19,823 nt of DNA from Candolleomyces eurysporus (taxonomy: Eukaryota; Basidiomycota; Agaricomycetes; Agaricales; Psathyrellaceae). Location of the stretch: positions 1-19,823 of the forward strand of contig JANBPK010000078.1 in assembly GCA_027579435.1 (NCBI GenBank). Reading direction: 5' to 3'. Within the stretch, counting starts at the first letter, position 1. Each line of letters starts with the position of its first letter. Of the stretch, positions 10,405-19,115 are shown piece after piece. A model generated the notes under the pieces. The model saw only the letters and a program-made list of their open reading frames with translations, searched no databases and was not told where the DNA came from. Made by a program: the position numbers and the translations under genes.

Positions 10405-11253
10405 TCCAGTTAATACTACAACCATGATGTCCGCTGCTGTGATCCCAAATACCACCGTTTTTGACCTCTACCCTTCGTTTGCCCTTGTCTCATACCATCA
10501 TGAGCAAGCGGCCTTTCCCTCTGGGACGTATTCTGTTGAGGAGGCCTCCTCCCAGTTCAACATGCTGTTAGACTCGGGCTGTTCCTCGCATATGGTGAGG
10601 GACCGTTCTCNTTTTTTGGGAGTTCGACGACTCCGATGCGTCCCGGGTCACGGTAAAAACTGCAAACTGTGAGGAGTTTGTCACCCAGGGACGGGGGACT
10701 GTGAAGTTTGAGGTGCAGGTTGGCGAGAGGAACATCGTCCTCTGCCTCCGTGATTGTTTGTACTCGCCGGAGCTTCCGATCAACCTCATGTCAGTCGGTG
10801 CTGTGGCAGAGAAGGGCATCGACATAATTTACTCGGCAGAAACATGTAGGCTTGTCTTCCCGAAGGCCCACCCAGAGCTCAGAGGATGTACCCTCCATAC
10901 CACTATGGTTGGCAGGCTCGCGTTTATGTGGTGCCGTTTCACCCCTCCATCCACTCTCTCCATTCCTATCCCAGTTATCAAGCAGCTGGCCCTCCCGGCA
11001 CTCCCATCTCCTGCCACCTGGCACCGCCGCTGTGTTCATGCGGGAATGGAGGCAGTGAAAGAGATGCTCACCCAAAACTACGTCACCAGTGCCGCGTACA
11101 AGGGGAAGTTCCCCACCAAACCCTGCCCTTCCTGTGTTGTCGGGAAGTGGCCGCAACGCCCGTTTGATCACCACCAGCACCGCACGGCAGATCTCCTTGA
11201 GCTCATCCACGTTGATATAGGTGGCCCATTCCCTATCAAAACCCCGGATAAGA
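10315..11253 (+). CDS. Ty1/copia Pol, N-terminal part: protease, GAG-pre-integrase, integrase start
   Basis: The aspartic protease signature LLDSGCSSHM has its DSG at 10571-10579. The frame moves at N 10611 and continues as FEVQVGERNIVLCLRDCLYS, then the HHCC finger of the pre-integrase region (TWHRRCVHAGMEAVKEML, CPSCVVGKWPQRPF, about 11018-11165). The first catalytic Asp of integrase follows (LIHVDIGGPFPIKTPDK, Asp near 11214). The open frame is then cut at 11253 by KDZ-2. The link from Gag requires a +1 change in a C-rich stretch near 10315-10335. A consensus error or decay is more likely than programmed frameshifting, because copia elements usually use one frame. Confidence 0.82.
11246..11253. 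repeat. 8-bp target-site duplication, left copy (GGATAAGA)
   Basis: Identical to 16354-16361. Removing one copy and everything between rejoins the integrase codons in frame (Thr-Pro-Asp-Lys-Lys-Arg-Tyr-Phe), which proves that KDZ-2 entered the copia element. An 8-bp duplication is the size described for Zisupton/KDZ elements and for hAT and P elements. Confidence 0.95.
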
Positions 11254-11442
11254 GAGGACGTCCCGGAAATGAGATTCGCGACTCAAGGGTACACGACTCA
11301 GCTGAATCGTGGTCGAGGCCTGTATTAGTAATGATGATATTTATAATGTCGATCGTGCAATTTCCGTGTCGCGTCGCGTCGCGTTGCATGTTTCCCCTGT
11401 AATTACCTCTTCTCTAGGCCCTGTACACATCTGTAAAGCAGA
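11254..11442 (+). other. KDZ-2 left terminal and subterminal region
   Basis: It contains the degenerate terminal inverted repeat (11254-11287), the palindrome at 11292-11311 and a short GTCGC repeat around 11368-11384. A CTGTAAAGCAGAATG context leads into the transposase start at 11443. No clear TATA box is assigned. Terminal sequences of this kind are the expected transposase-binding sites. Confidence 0.6.
11292..11311. repeat. Left subterminal palindrome of KDZ-2
   Basis: CACGACTCAGCTGAATCGTG is self-complementary except for one mismatched pair. It starts 38 bases from the element end. The flanks also match the right end: ACACGACTCA and TCGTGG are shared when the right end is reverse-complemented. 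Confidence 0.75.
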
Positions 11443-13653
11443 ATGAAAGCTCTACTGGACGCTCTGAACGAGAATACTGCACTCTCTCTTCCATATCTGA
11501 TGAAATTCATCATCTATGCCTCAACCTTGAAGAACGACATCATCCTCGCCTATCCATCAACATTCCAAGGCTGGCAAGACGCTCCACCATTTCTTCCACC
11601 AAGTATGGTCGAGTTTCTTGCGGCTGCCTGTACCATCACGCAGGCAGATGTAGAGCGATGCTGGGCGCTTGTCAAAGGCGTTGTCTGGGCCCTTGACCCA
11701 TCAACATTCAACGATACATCACTCCTGGCGGCGTTCAAGATCTCAGGGTCAAGGCATGGGTATCGTAAGTCCAGGATCATTTCCCTCAGCCTGAGAGCGT
11801 TCTCAACATTTGTGTAGCTTCGCCAAGAACACTATGGCCCCCAACCAGCTACTGTATGAACCGTCAATGTCCTCGGAGCGACATGGCGAGGAAAATCCAG
11901 GTTGCTGAGCAACGTCAAGCAATTCTTTACACTGTTGCCCATGGACCTATTCCTGCATGGTCTGTTCACCTTGAGTGCACCGGTATGTACACTCTGTTTG
12001 TCATAATCTTGATTGCTTGATTAAACAAGACCGGTTTTAGACTGTCGTACCACCTATTATGTTGATTACTGGGAGCGGGGCAACATACGGACCTACTATG
12101 ACACCTGTAGTGGCGTCGTACAGGTTTCCGGGCACAAATATGTCGAGGTGCCACTGATTCAGTCTTGGAAAAATGGGGTTAACACGGCATGGGTCTCGTT
12201 CAGCAACTGCGCAAGCATGTACGTGAATCAATACCCCTCTGCTGATGAAGATCTACCGCCCCAATGGAAATTCAAGGCAAGCACGCTTGATGGCGAAGAG
12301 GTGTATGATGGATTTTTGGTCATTTCCCTTCTGGAGGACTGCCGAAGGCGCAACACTGTCCTGTCTGTTCCGCATGGCGGCCTTCAATCACAGCGGTTTG
12401 TCAAGGCAATTCAGGCACGGAATCTACGTATGAGGCTCTATGGGCTGCCTCACATTGACCACGCTTGCACAAAGTGTGTTCGAATTATCAAAGGTGACGG
12501 CAATGAAGGTACGTATTGGTAGCTTTATTTTTAATTGACGCTTCACTCACCATCAAACTGGTATGTCTTTACAGTCGACCGGGAGGTTTCAGCCGTGGTC
12601 ATGGATGGAATCACGTTAGGCCGTCCTACATGTGGAGTAGCACTTTGCAAACTCCCTCTTGCAAGTGTAAAAGATCGTTTCTGCCCTTCGCATCAAGAGC
12701 AAAACAGTGTTTGTTGCATTGTTGGATGCACAAGGACTGTTCGACCAACATTCCGTACGTGCGACATCAACGACCACAAGCGTATTGAAGACGTACATCT
12801 CCAACGAAGTTCGGCTGCTTTTCAATACAAACAGCGTTTGGAAAGAGCACGCGTTGCCCACCCGAAGAACTCAGACCCAGTTGATACTGCCATTCGCTCA
12901 CTTCTTGACGAAGAAGACGCTCTCGAGGAAACCTATGAAGTTGTTGGTGACCAAGTGTTACCAAGCAACACTGACCAGCTCACTCAAGCCAAAGCAGCTC
13001 GGCAATCCATTCAACCTGAGGTCAACCAACCACCCACTCCTGTCTCCGAGGACGACAATAGTCAGCCAAAAAAGCTCCGTGCTATCTTCGGTCGCAAACG
13101 AACACACAACGAACAGATCCTCGTGGCACCATGCGGTGTCATCATTGCTCGAGAAACATTCTTCAACGCCGAGGCTATCCCATCGGTTGTGGTACGGCAA
13201 TTCCCATCTTTATTCTGTTCTATTTCTCATTTTCATTTCTCTCTACAGGAGATGATAAAGAATACCTATACCAATCGTCACAAGCCTAATCACATCATCT
13301 TTGACAACAATTGCAGCGTTGCAAAGCACATCAAGAATGACGAGTTTTTCCGTCATATTGGCCTTGCTGTCGACGTCTTCCACTTCAAATGCAAGCATTC
13401 ACAGACAGATACATTCTGTCAGGAAAACTGCAACCCTCACAGTTTCCCGGAGCTTCGGGGGGAGAATGGACAGGGGTGGTATTTTAATACATCGATTGCA
13501 GAGCAGACTAATGTATGGTTGGGCGGGTTCCACTCGATTTGCAGAGAGATGACAGCCGACCGCTTTGACTTTTTCTTGGATGAGATGGTCATTATGCGAA
13601 ATCGAACGACTCTAGCACGTCTTCGAAAGAAGCAGGTTCTCGTTGTACAATAA
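11443..13653 (+). CDS. KDZ-family transposase, CxC5/CxC6 class (5 exons, 658 aa)
   Basis: A DDE-type transposase that would move KDZ-2. Exons are 11443-11764, 11818-11982, 12041-12508, 12575-13191 and 13249-13653. All four introns are GT-AG, 53-66 bases long, and splice in phase to 658 residues with no stop. The CxC5-like part has LWPPTSYCMNRQCPR (Cys120, Cys125), LECTDC (Cys161, Cys164) and HACTKC (Cys305, Cys308). The CxC6-like cluster spans Cys338 to His386. FGRKRTHNEQILVAPCG precedes the core. The last exon has FDNNC (Asp543), VDVFHFKCKHS (Asp566) and FNTSIAEQTNVW (Glu609), the likely catalytic acids. The fourth intron is 57 bases without a stop, so unspliced message would add 19 residues there. 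TAA overlaps an AATAAA-like poly(A) signal (CAATAAAATAC). The family call rests on recalled motifs; completeness is seen directly. Confidence 0.85.
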
Positions 13654-13984
13654 AATACTTTATTCATTTCTTCTACTTCTTGTCGTAATGTAACTACACG
13701 ATGGAATATGAACACTCTTACAATACTTATGATGATAAACTACAAGCAAACCACGATGGCAGGTACTCTACAGCTCTATAAACCCAAACCATAAAACTTC
13801 TAGGCCAACACACGAGGACAAGAATAATGATAGAACAAAGAACGGTGGAGGTGTCCGAGGAGTAAGATAAAGATATAATACAAAAACGAAACGGTCCATT
13901 GAGGTGCGAGTCCCAGGTACAAAGGAGAACATGCGATGGAATAGTGAAGCTAAAAGAAAGGAAAAAATGACAAAATCAATGGGC
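13654..13984. other. Intergenic space between convergent KDZ-2 genes
   Basis: About 330 bases separate the stop codons of the transposase and the companion gene. The sequence is AT-rich and shared as 3' untranslated DNA. A short open frame running through the plus strand into the companion gene has no recognisable product. I see no RNA gene. Confidence 0.5.
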
Positions 13985-15958
13985 TTACGACGTTCCATCC
14001 GAATTCCATCCAGTAGTATGCTCATCAGAGCTGCTATAGCCATTATCAAAACGGTCTTCGGATGGGGTGGGAGAGGGACCACGCTGCTGAAGGGCCTCGC
14101 GAACTGATTTGAAGACGACACTGTCCAGCCTATCGTTGTACTGCTTCAACCGACGCTGGCGTTGACGTTCAAGAACAACAGCGTGGTTGGGGCGCTTGTA
14201 GTTCCTGGCCACCACCTTCCAGAGAGCGTTNGGGGGAGTGGGCACGCCCAACATAATCATCCCGCACATCGACAGGCACGTTCTCCCAGCGAGATCGGGC
14301 ATTCAAGGCGGTAGTCTCCCTATATGGACAGCCCGTCATCTCCATGAACAGCTCCGGCCGGTTGCAAGGAGGAGCGGGCAAGACCATTTCGAATACTTCA
14401 ACCACGTCGCACACATGGAAGTCGGCAGGCCACCGCTTCGCAGCAGGGTCCCTACGCCCCAAGGATTTGGCCTTCTTCTTGCGAGGGGGGGACCTTGAGG
14501 GTACTGGTGTGGTGGCAACGGTGAGGTCAATAAAGTCATGCTCGGTGGAGGAAGGACCAGGAGTAGGGGACCGTGACAGCAGGCGCTTTCGGGTGTTGGT
14601 GGTAACAGGAGTCGGCGTAGAAAAAATCTTCTCCTCCTCCGAGTCCGATAATGCAGCTGGTGGAGGGGTGGGGATGCGAGTTGATATGATGGGAGGAAGA
14701 GTTGCCATTGATTGGACGTGTTCGATAAGGCCAGATGCTACCAAGGCATAAACTGGGGTTCGAGCCTTGGAAGACCGTTTCTTCTCTGTGCGCTGAACCA
14801 TGTTGTCGTCGAGTTTCTTCTTGATTGCCTTGCGTTCGGTGCGTAGATCAACTCGGATGTTGTGAGCAGGAGGTGGGTTTAGTGGGGAGTGGATATAACT
14901 CTCAAGGTTGGCGCAGACAGTGACATCGGCACCACAAAGAAGAATATCCTTGCCGCTGTTGGTGAGCGAGACGCTGTATGGAACCTGACCCATCTTCCTC
15001 CACACGCCAGCCTGTGGTGTCCAGATCTTGACCAACGAGGTAGGAGTATAAGAGAGGGAAAGCACTTGAAGGACTTGCTCAGTGATATCGAACTGGGAGA
15101 GAGTTGAGTTGGCTTGGAAGGACACTTCTTCAGGGTTCTCGTTATCCTAGGGATCATCAGTACACTATTCAAAGGAGAAAGGAGAACGAGCTCACCTTGA
15201 CCCATGCAACAACAGTTACCGTATTCTTCAGGCGAGACTCAGCATCCCGCTGAGCAGCCTCTTGCCTTCGGTCGCGCTCCCGGAGCTCTTCCTCCTCATG
15301 TTGTCGAGTGGTGAAAAGAGGACGAAGCTGGGTGGTGTATCGGGGGCCCCCCGCTGGTTGAGATGGGAGGGATGGAGAGTGCAAGGCAGCCGAGACACTG
15401 ACTGGTGCAGCAGGAACGTTGCCAAAGGGAGCTGGAGCACCGCCGAAGGAAGGAGAAGGCTGAACGACAGGGACAGGGACATCGGCAAAGGCAGCAGGAA
15501 CACCTGCAGGTCCTTTTGACGCATGCGCAGGTAATAGGCAGCCACCGTATTCACGGCAATGCTTGGCACAGGATGTGTTTGTACACTTCTTGTTGACTCG
15601 AACTGCTTTACAAGCAGGACGGCGGCACTTGATGTCTGCAGGTTCTGGGACAGGGACTTGAGTTGACGGTGCAAGAGCTGGAAAGGGAGCAGAAGGGAGG
15701 TCCGGCAGCACCAGCTTCTCGTCGGCCCAACGGAAGAATGGGTCGTGCTTGGACTCTTTGGTACCTTGACACTAAACAGCTCAGATTAATATAGCAACGA
15801 GAAGAGGAGGGTGTACTTACAGCCCAAAAGCGTCGCCCATAGTTCTCGGGGGTAGTTGAGACCTTTGGCGATAAGGTGGCACTGCAAAAGACGTTGCCAA
15901 CGACTTTCCCACATGGAATGTTGCGAGGGACAGGAAGGTTGGCGTAGAGGTTCATCAT
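13985..15958 (-). CDS. KDZ-2 companion protein: GRF-type finger, Cys/His cluster, C-terminal conserved domain
   Basis: Role unknown; probably a nuclear nucleic-acid-binding accessory of the transposon. Exons on the minus strand are 15958-15821, 15771-15196 and 15146-13985, with GT-AG introns of 49 bases, all in phase 0. The first exon and the start of the second form a GRF-like finger (FCSAT ... YGRRFWAC ... HDPFFRWADE, residues 25-64). A Cys/His cluster follows: C95, C100, C109, C114, H117, C118, C124, H129. A Pro-rich linker, a charged coiled-coil-like stretch (EEEELRERDRRQEAAQRD), an IDLT motif and a basic KKKAK signal come next. The C-terminal module (KRWPADFHVCDVVEVF ... TGCPYRE ... SRWENVPVDVRDDYV) resembles a conserved mushroom protein of unknown function. 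The frame slips at N 14231 and then runs to the stop. An upstream exon near 16042 is possible, so the start at 15958 is uncertain. Confidence 0.68.
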
Positions 15959-16353
15959 TGCAAAGGCAACAATGACTATCTGGACATAATGCTAATAATG
16001 GGTGGTGTTAGAAAAGGAAGGACATCTACCTCGCCCGCTTACCATGATGTTAATAGTGCCGACTAGTGACTACGCTTGAGGTCAGCAAAAGGAACAGCTC
16101 GAGGAGACCGGATATCCTTACGTTAAGCATGATTTCATACCGTTTAGCCGTGGCTGAGATGGACACCTGTCGAAGCGGGCGGGGAGGCAGCAATGCTGAG
16201 GCAACGAGAGAGAGGTGATGAAGGAAAAGGGACAAACGGCGAGCAAACCTGTTGTCGATGGCGATATCGGGGATTGCCGAGCCCACGACTCACATGAGTC
16301 GTGTGATTCGCGCGCTGCCAGTGAAGCGTGAATCGGGTTTCCGAGGTTTTTTG
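15959..16353. other. KDZ-2 right subterminal and terminal region
   Basis: Upstream DNA of the companion gene. A possible tiny first exon ending ATG at about 16043, with donor GTAAGC and an acceptor near 15992, would extend the companion frame N-terminally (HYVQIVIVAFA before the first Met pair). This is unproven. The right palindrome lies at 16284-16303 and the degenerate terminal repeat at about 16320-16353. Confidence 0.5.
16284..16303. repeat. Right subterminal palindrome of KDZ-2
   Basis: CACGACTCACATGAGTCGTG is a 20-base inverted repeat, perfect except at the central dinucleotide, ending 50 bases from the element end. It shares its arms with the left-end palindrome. Paired palindromes of this type are plausible dimeric binding sites for the transposase or the companion protein. 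Confidence 0.78.
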
Positions 16354-16361
16354 GGATAAGA
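16354..16361. repeat. 8-bp target-site duplication, right copy (GGATAAGA)
   Basis: Second copy of the sequence at 11246-11253; the base on either side differs, so the duplication is exactly eight bases. The copia integrase frame resumes directly after it. Confidence 0.95.
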
Positions 16362-18636
16362 AGAGATACTTCATAATTTTCCTCGACGACGCCACAAACC
16401 TGGCCATAATTGGCCTTCTTTCCTCTCGAGAAGGAGAGGAGGTGCTCAATTTCTACCGCACGAGGGTGGAAGGTTCCTTGGAGTTGGTGGCGAGCCGTGG
16501 GGGTGTAACGAGACGGATCCGGTCTATGCGTTTTGATGGTGCAGGGGAGCTGTTGAAAGGGGTGTTCGGGGACTACGTCCGCATGAGAGGAGTTGTGTGT
16601 CAGGAGACGATTGCATATGCCCATGCTCAGAATGGGAAGGCGGAGAGGTATGTGAGGACAGTGGAGGACACTGTCCAGACGATGCAGGCCGACAGTGATC
16701 TTCCTGGGTCGGAGTGGGGTGATGCGGCATTGTCTACAGTGTTCGTTCGCAACCGTTTTCCCACCTCCACACTACCTCGTGACATGACCCTGCACAAGGC
16801 ATTTTATGGGATCAAGCCCGATGTCTCTCTATTCCGTGTCTGGGGGTGTCTGTGTTTTCCCATTATCCCTCCGGAGCTCAGGAAGAAGAACGATCCCCGA
16901 CAATACCCAGCTATCTTTATTGGGTACAGGGAGGGGACCCTAGGCTGGCGTGTTATGAGCCTGGATGGCAAGAGGACGACTACTCGTGATGCGATTTTTT
17001 ATGAGCATGTTCCTGGTAAGCTACGTTCACCAAGTTCTTCCTCTTTGATTCCACAAGTTACTCGACAACTTCTTAACGATATTCCCTCTGATTCTCATGA
17101 CCCTTCTATCATTCCCTTTTTATCTGATACCACTGCTCCAGCTAGTTGTTCTCGGATGGACGATGCTCTTCGCCGACGTGATGAATGTATTAATTCCTTG
17201 AGGACTCGCCCTATTAGATATGCTACGTTTGCTTATACTCTTTTGTCTGATGTTTCTTTAATTGCTTTGCTTTCTTATTCTTGCTCTTCTGCTTTTGACA
17301 ATTATTTTCCCGATTATTCGTTTTGCGATTTTGAATATTCTTCGATTATGGAACATGCTCATGTCGCCACTGCCGCCGGTCGATCCCAACATGCCTTTCC
17401 TAGAACCCTGGATATGGAGCGCCCGCCGAGGACTCACAAGGAGGCTCAGATGCGCCCGGATAGTGGGCTATGGCAAGCCGCAATGCAGAGGGAGGTGGAC
17501 TCGCTGAAGGAGAAGGGTGTTTACGAGGCTGTGCGCCTGCCCCCAGGATGTAAACCTATTGGAACAAAATGGGTGTATGCGTTCAAGCACGACGAAGGAG
17601 GGAACATACTGGTTGGCAACGAGAAGGCGCGGGTTGTTTGCCAGGGTTGCAGTCAGCAACCTAGCACGTATGGAGCCACCTCTTCCCCAGTCCCAAAGAC
17701 CGTCAGTATCCGCACAGTGGTTGCATATGCTGTCGCCAATGATTGGGAGCTGCGTGGTTTCGACTTCAAAGTAGCGTTCCTACACGCAACCCTCTCCGAA
17801 GAGGTCTATATAAGACAGATTCCTGGATTTCCTGAAGCCGACCCAACCCATGTTTTACGCCTCAAGAAGGCCCTCTATGGCTTGAAGCAGTCGGCTTATG
17901 AATTCTACAAGTACTTGAATGCCACGATGTCGCTTATCAGACTCACCAGACTTGACATGGACTGTGCCGTGTGGCTGGGAGTGTGGCCGCAGTCACCCGA
18001 TCCTTCTCATATCCCCATGCCTCCCGACGGCTCCCCTCTCATCCTCATTGTTCCTGTCCATGTTGACAATGGGCTTGGTGCGACCAACTCTTCCCCCCTC
18101 TATGACTGGTTTATTCGTCAACTCCGGGCTTGTGGTGTCGATGTGAAGGATTTGGGTCCCGTTTCGGTATATCTTGGCGTTCGCTTTGTTCGTGATCGTG
18201 CACGTCGCACCCTCTACCTCAGCCAGGAAGCATACATCGTCGATGTTATGAGCAACTTTGGTTTACTCGATTGCACGCTGAGGAAGGTACCTTTGGAGGG
18301 GCCCGTACACGAGATTATCACAATGGTCATTGACCCATCCGCTCTCCCGGGGATTATGTCAGACGACGAGATCAAGGCACTGTACCAGAAGATCGTCGGT
18401 ATCATCACCTATGTTGCCTCCACCCTACGTTCTGAGCTAGCACATGTTGCGATGGCCTTTGGCCAGTTCAGCTCCCGCCCTAATAAGCAACTCCTCCTTG
18501 CCGCGAAGGGTGTCCTCAGATACCTATCTGGCACACGGGACTTCTGCCTCACCTACCCCGCCCCTCGACCGAATCATGATGTTGATATTCCCCCCCCCAC
18601 GCCCATCCACCTGTGGGATGTCAGATGCTGATTGGG
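16362..18636 (+). CDS. Ty1/copia Pol, C-terminal part: integrase remainder and reverse transcriptase
   Basis: The frame resumes at KRYFIIFLDDATN. Integrase catalytic Asp and Glu are in MRFDGAGE (about 16528) and NGKAERYVRT (about 16630). VWGCLCFP and IFIGYREGTLGWR follow, as in copia integrase C-termini. A T-rich linker (about 17030-17350) precedes RT: WQAAMQREVDSLKEKGVY, GTKWVYAFKHDEGG, KARVVCQG, LRGFDFKVAFLHATL (first Asp), RLKKALYGLKQSAYEFY, and VPVHVDNG at 18053-18073, where the second active-site Asp is Asn. This frame closes at 18631 only because of a slip in the C run near 18591-18598. RT activity is probably lost in this copy. Confidence 0.88.
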
Positions 18637-19091
18637 CCACCGATGCCTCCGACAGGAAGAGCGTCTCTGGCTACTGTTTCTTTTATGAAGACTGCCTTGT
18701 CTCGTGGTCTGCCGTGAAGCAGAGGACGGTTTCACTTTCTTCCACAGAGGTGGAATACTACTCACTGGCACACGCCATGCATGAAGCTCTATGGCTCCGC
18801 CTCTTCCTGACCGTGCTGAATTTCCCGATACCCACTCCTTTCCCCCTTCTGGTTGACAACCAGTCTGCGAAGCAAGTTGCTGAGTCGGAATGCATCACCA
18901 CCCATTCGAAGCATATTGATGTGCGTTACCATTTTGTTCGGGACCACGTTCAATCGGATCTTTTTCGAATTGTTTGGTGTCCGACGGCATCTATGACGGC
19001 TGATATTTTTACCAAATCGCTATCTTTTCCGCTTTTTTCTCATCATTGCTCAATGTTGGGGTTGGCAGCTGGGCCACCTACTATTGTTTGA
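18600..19091 (+). CDS. Ty1/copia Pol, RNase H domain (separated by a frame slip)
   Basis: Continuation of Pol in another frame. RNase H removes the RNA strand during reverse transcription. Visible motifs are GMSDADWATDASDRKSVSGY, VSLSSTEVEYYSLAHA and LLVDNQSAKQVA, which hold the Asp-Glu-Asp catalytic residues, then HSKHIDVRYHFVRDHV and TADIFTKSL near the C-terminus. The protein ends at 19091, 24 bases before the 3' LTR. The slip lies in an eight-C run near 18591, so a sequencing error is as likely as a real mutation. Confidence 0.86.
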   Translation, partial: RPSTCGMSDADWATDASDRKSVSGYCFFYEDCLVSWSAVKQRTVSLSSTEVEYYSLAHAMHEALWLRLFLTVLNFPIPTPFPLLVDNQSAKQVAESECITTHSKHIDVRYHFVRDHVQSDLFRIVWCPTASMTADIFTKSLSFPLFSHHCSMLGLAAGPPTIV

Positions 19092-19102
19092 TTTGGCTCT
19101 CA

Positions 19103-19115
19103 GATCGTGGGGGTG
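19103..19115 (+). promoter_or_regulatory. Copia polypurine-like tract
   Basis: The purine-rich GATCGTGGGGGTG directly precedes the 3' LTR start TGTCAG and is in the right place to prime plus-strand synthesis. It is short and interrupted by pyrimidines. Confidence 0.5.

Larger units (their letters stand above)
11254..16353. mobile_element. KDZ-2: complete two-gene KDZ DNA transposon (5,100 bp)
   Basis: Exact limits come from the 8-bp duplication. The ends show a weak inverted repeat: after an 11-base lead both ends read GGAAAnnnGATTCnCG (13 of 17 matches across the core). About 40-50 bases further in, each end has a 20-bp near-palindrome of shared sequence. Inside are an open transposase gene on + and an open zinc-finger companion on -, tail to tail. 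It carries no stop-codon decay, so it is the youngest element here and may be a recent insertion. No TET/JBP-type dioxygenase, reported near some fungal KDZ elements, is recognisable inside. Confidence 0.88.

Noticed and set aside
9796..10455. 219-codon minus-strand open frame opposite gag
   Set aside because: Antisense of conserved Gag and zinc-knuckle sequence; low-complexity product with no motif.
10886..11210. Overlapping open frames on both strands around the copia pre-integrase
   Set aside because: Only the frame with the HHCC finger and integrase Asp has family motifs; the others are shadows.
11364..11390. GTCGC short tandem repeat as a regulatory array
   Set aside because: Only about three imperfect units; too short to separate from chance in GC-rich subterminal DNA.
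11254..16353. TET/JBP dioxygenase cargo in KDZ-2
   Set aside because: Such genes are reported with some fungal KDZ elements, but neither strand shows a dioxygenase-like His-x-Asp ... His core, and the two genes present account for the coding space.
16118..16624. Minus-strand open frame spanning the KDZ-2/copia junction
   Set aside because: It crosses the transposon boundary and target duplication, so it cannot be an ancestral gene, and it has no domain.
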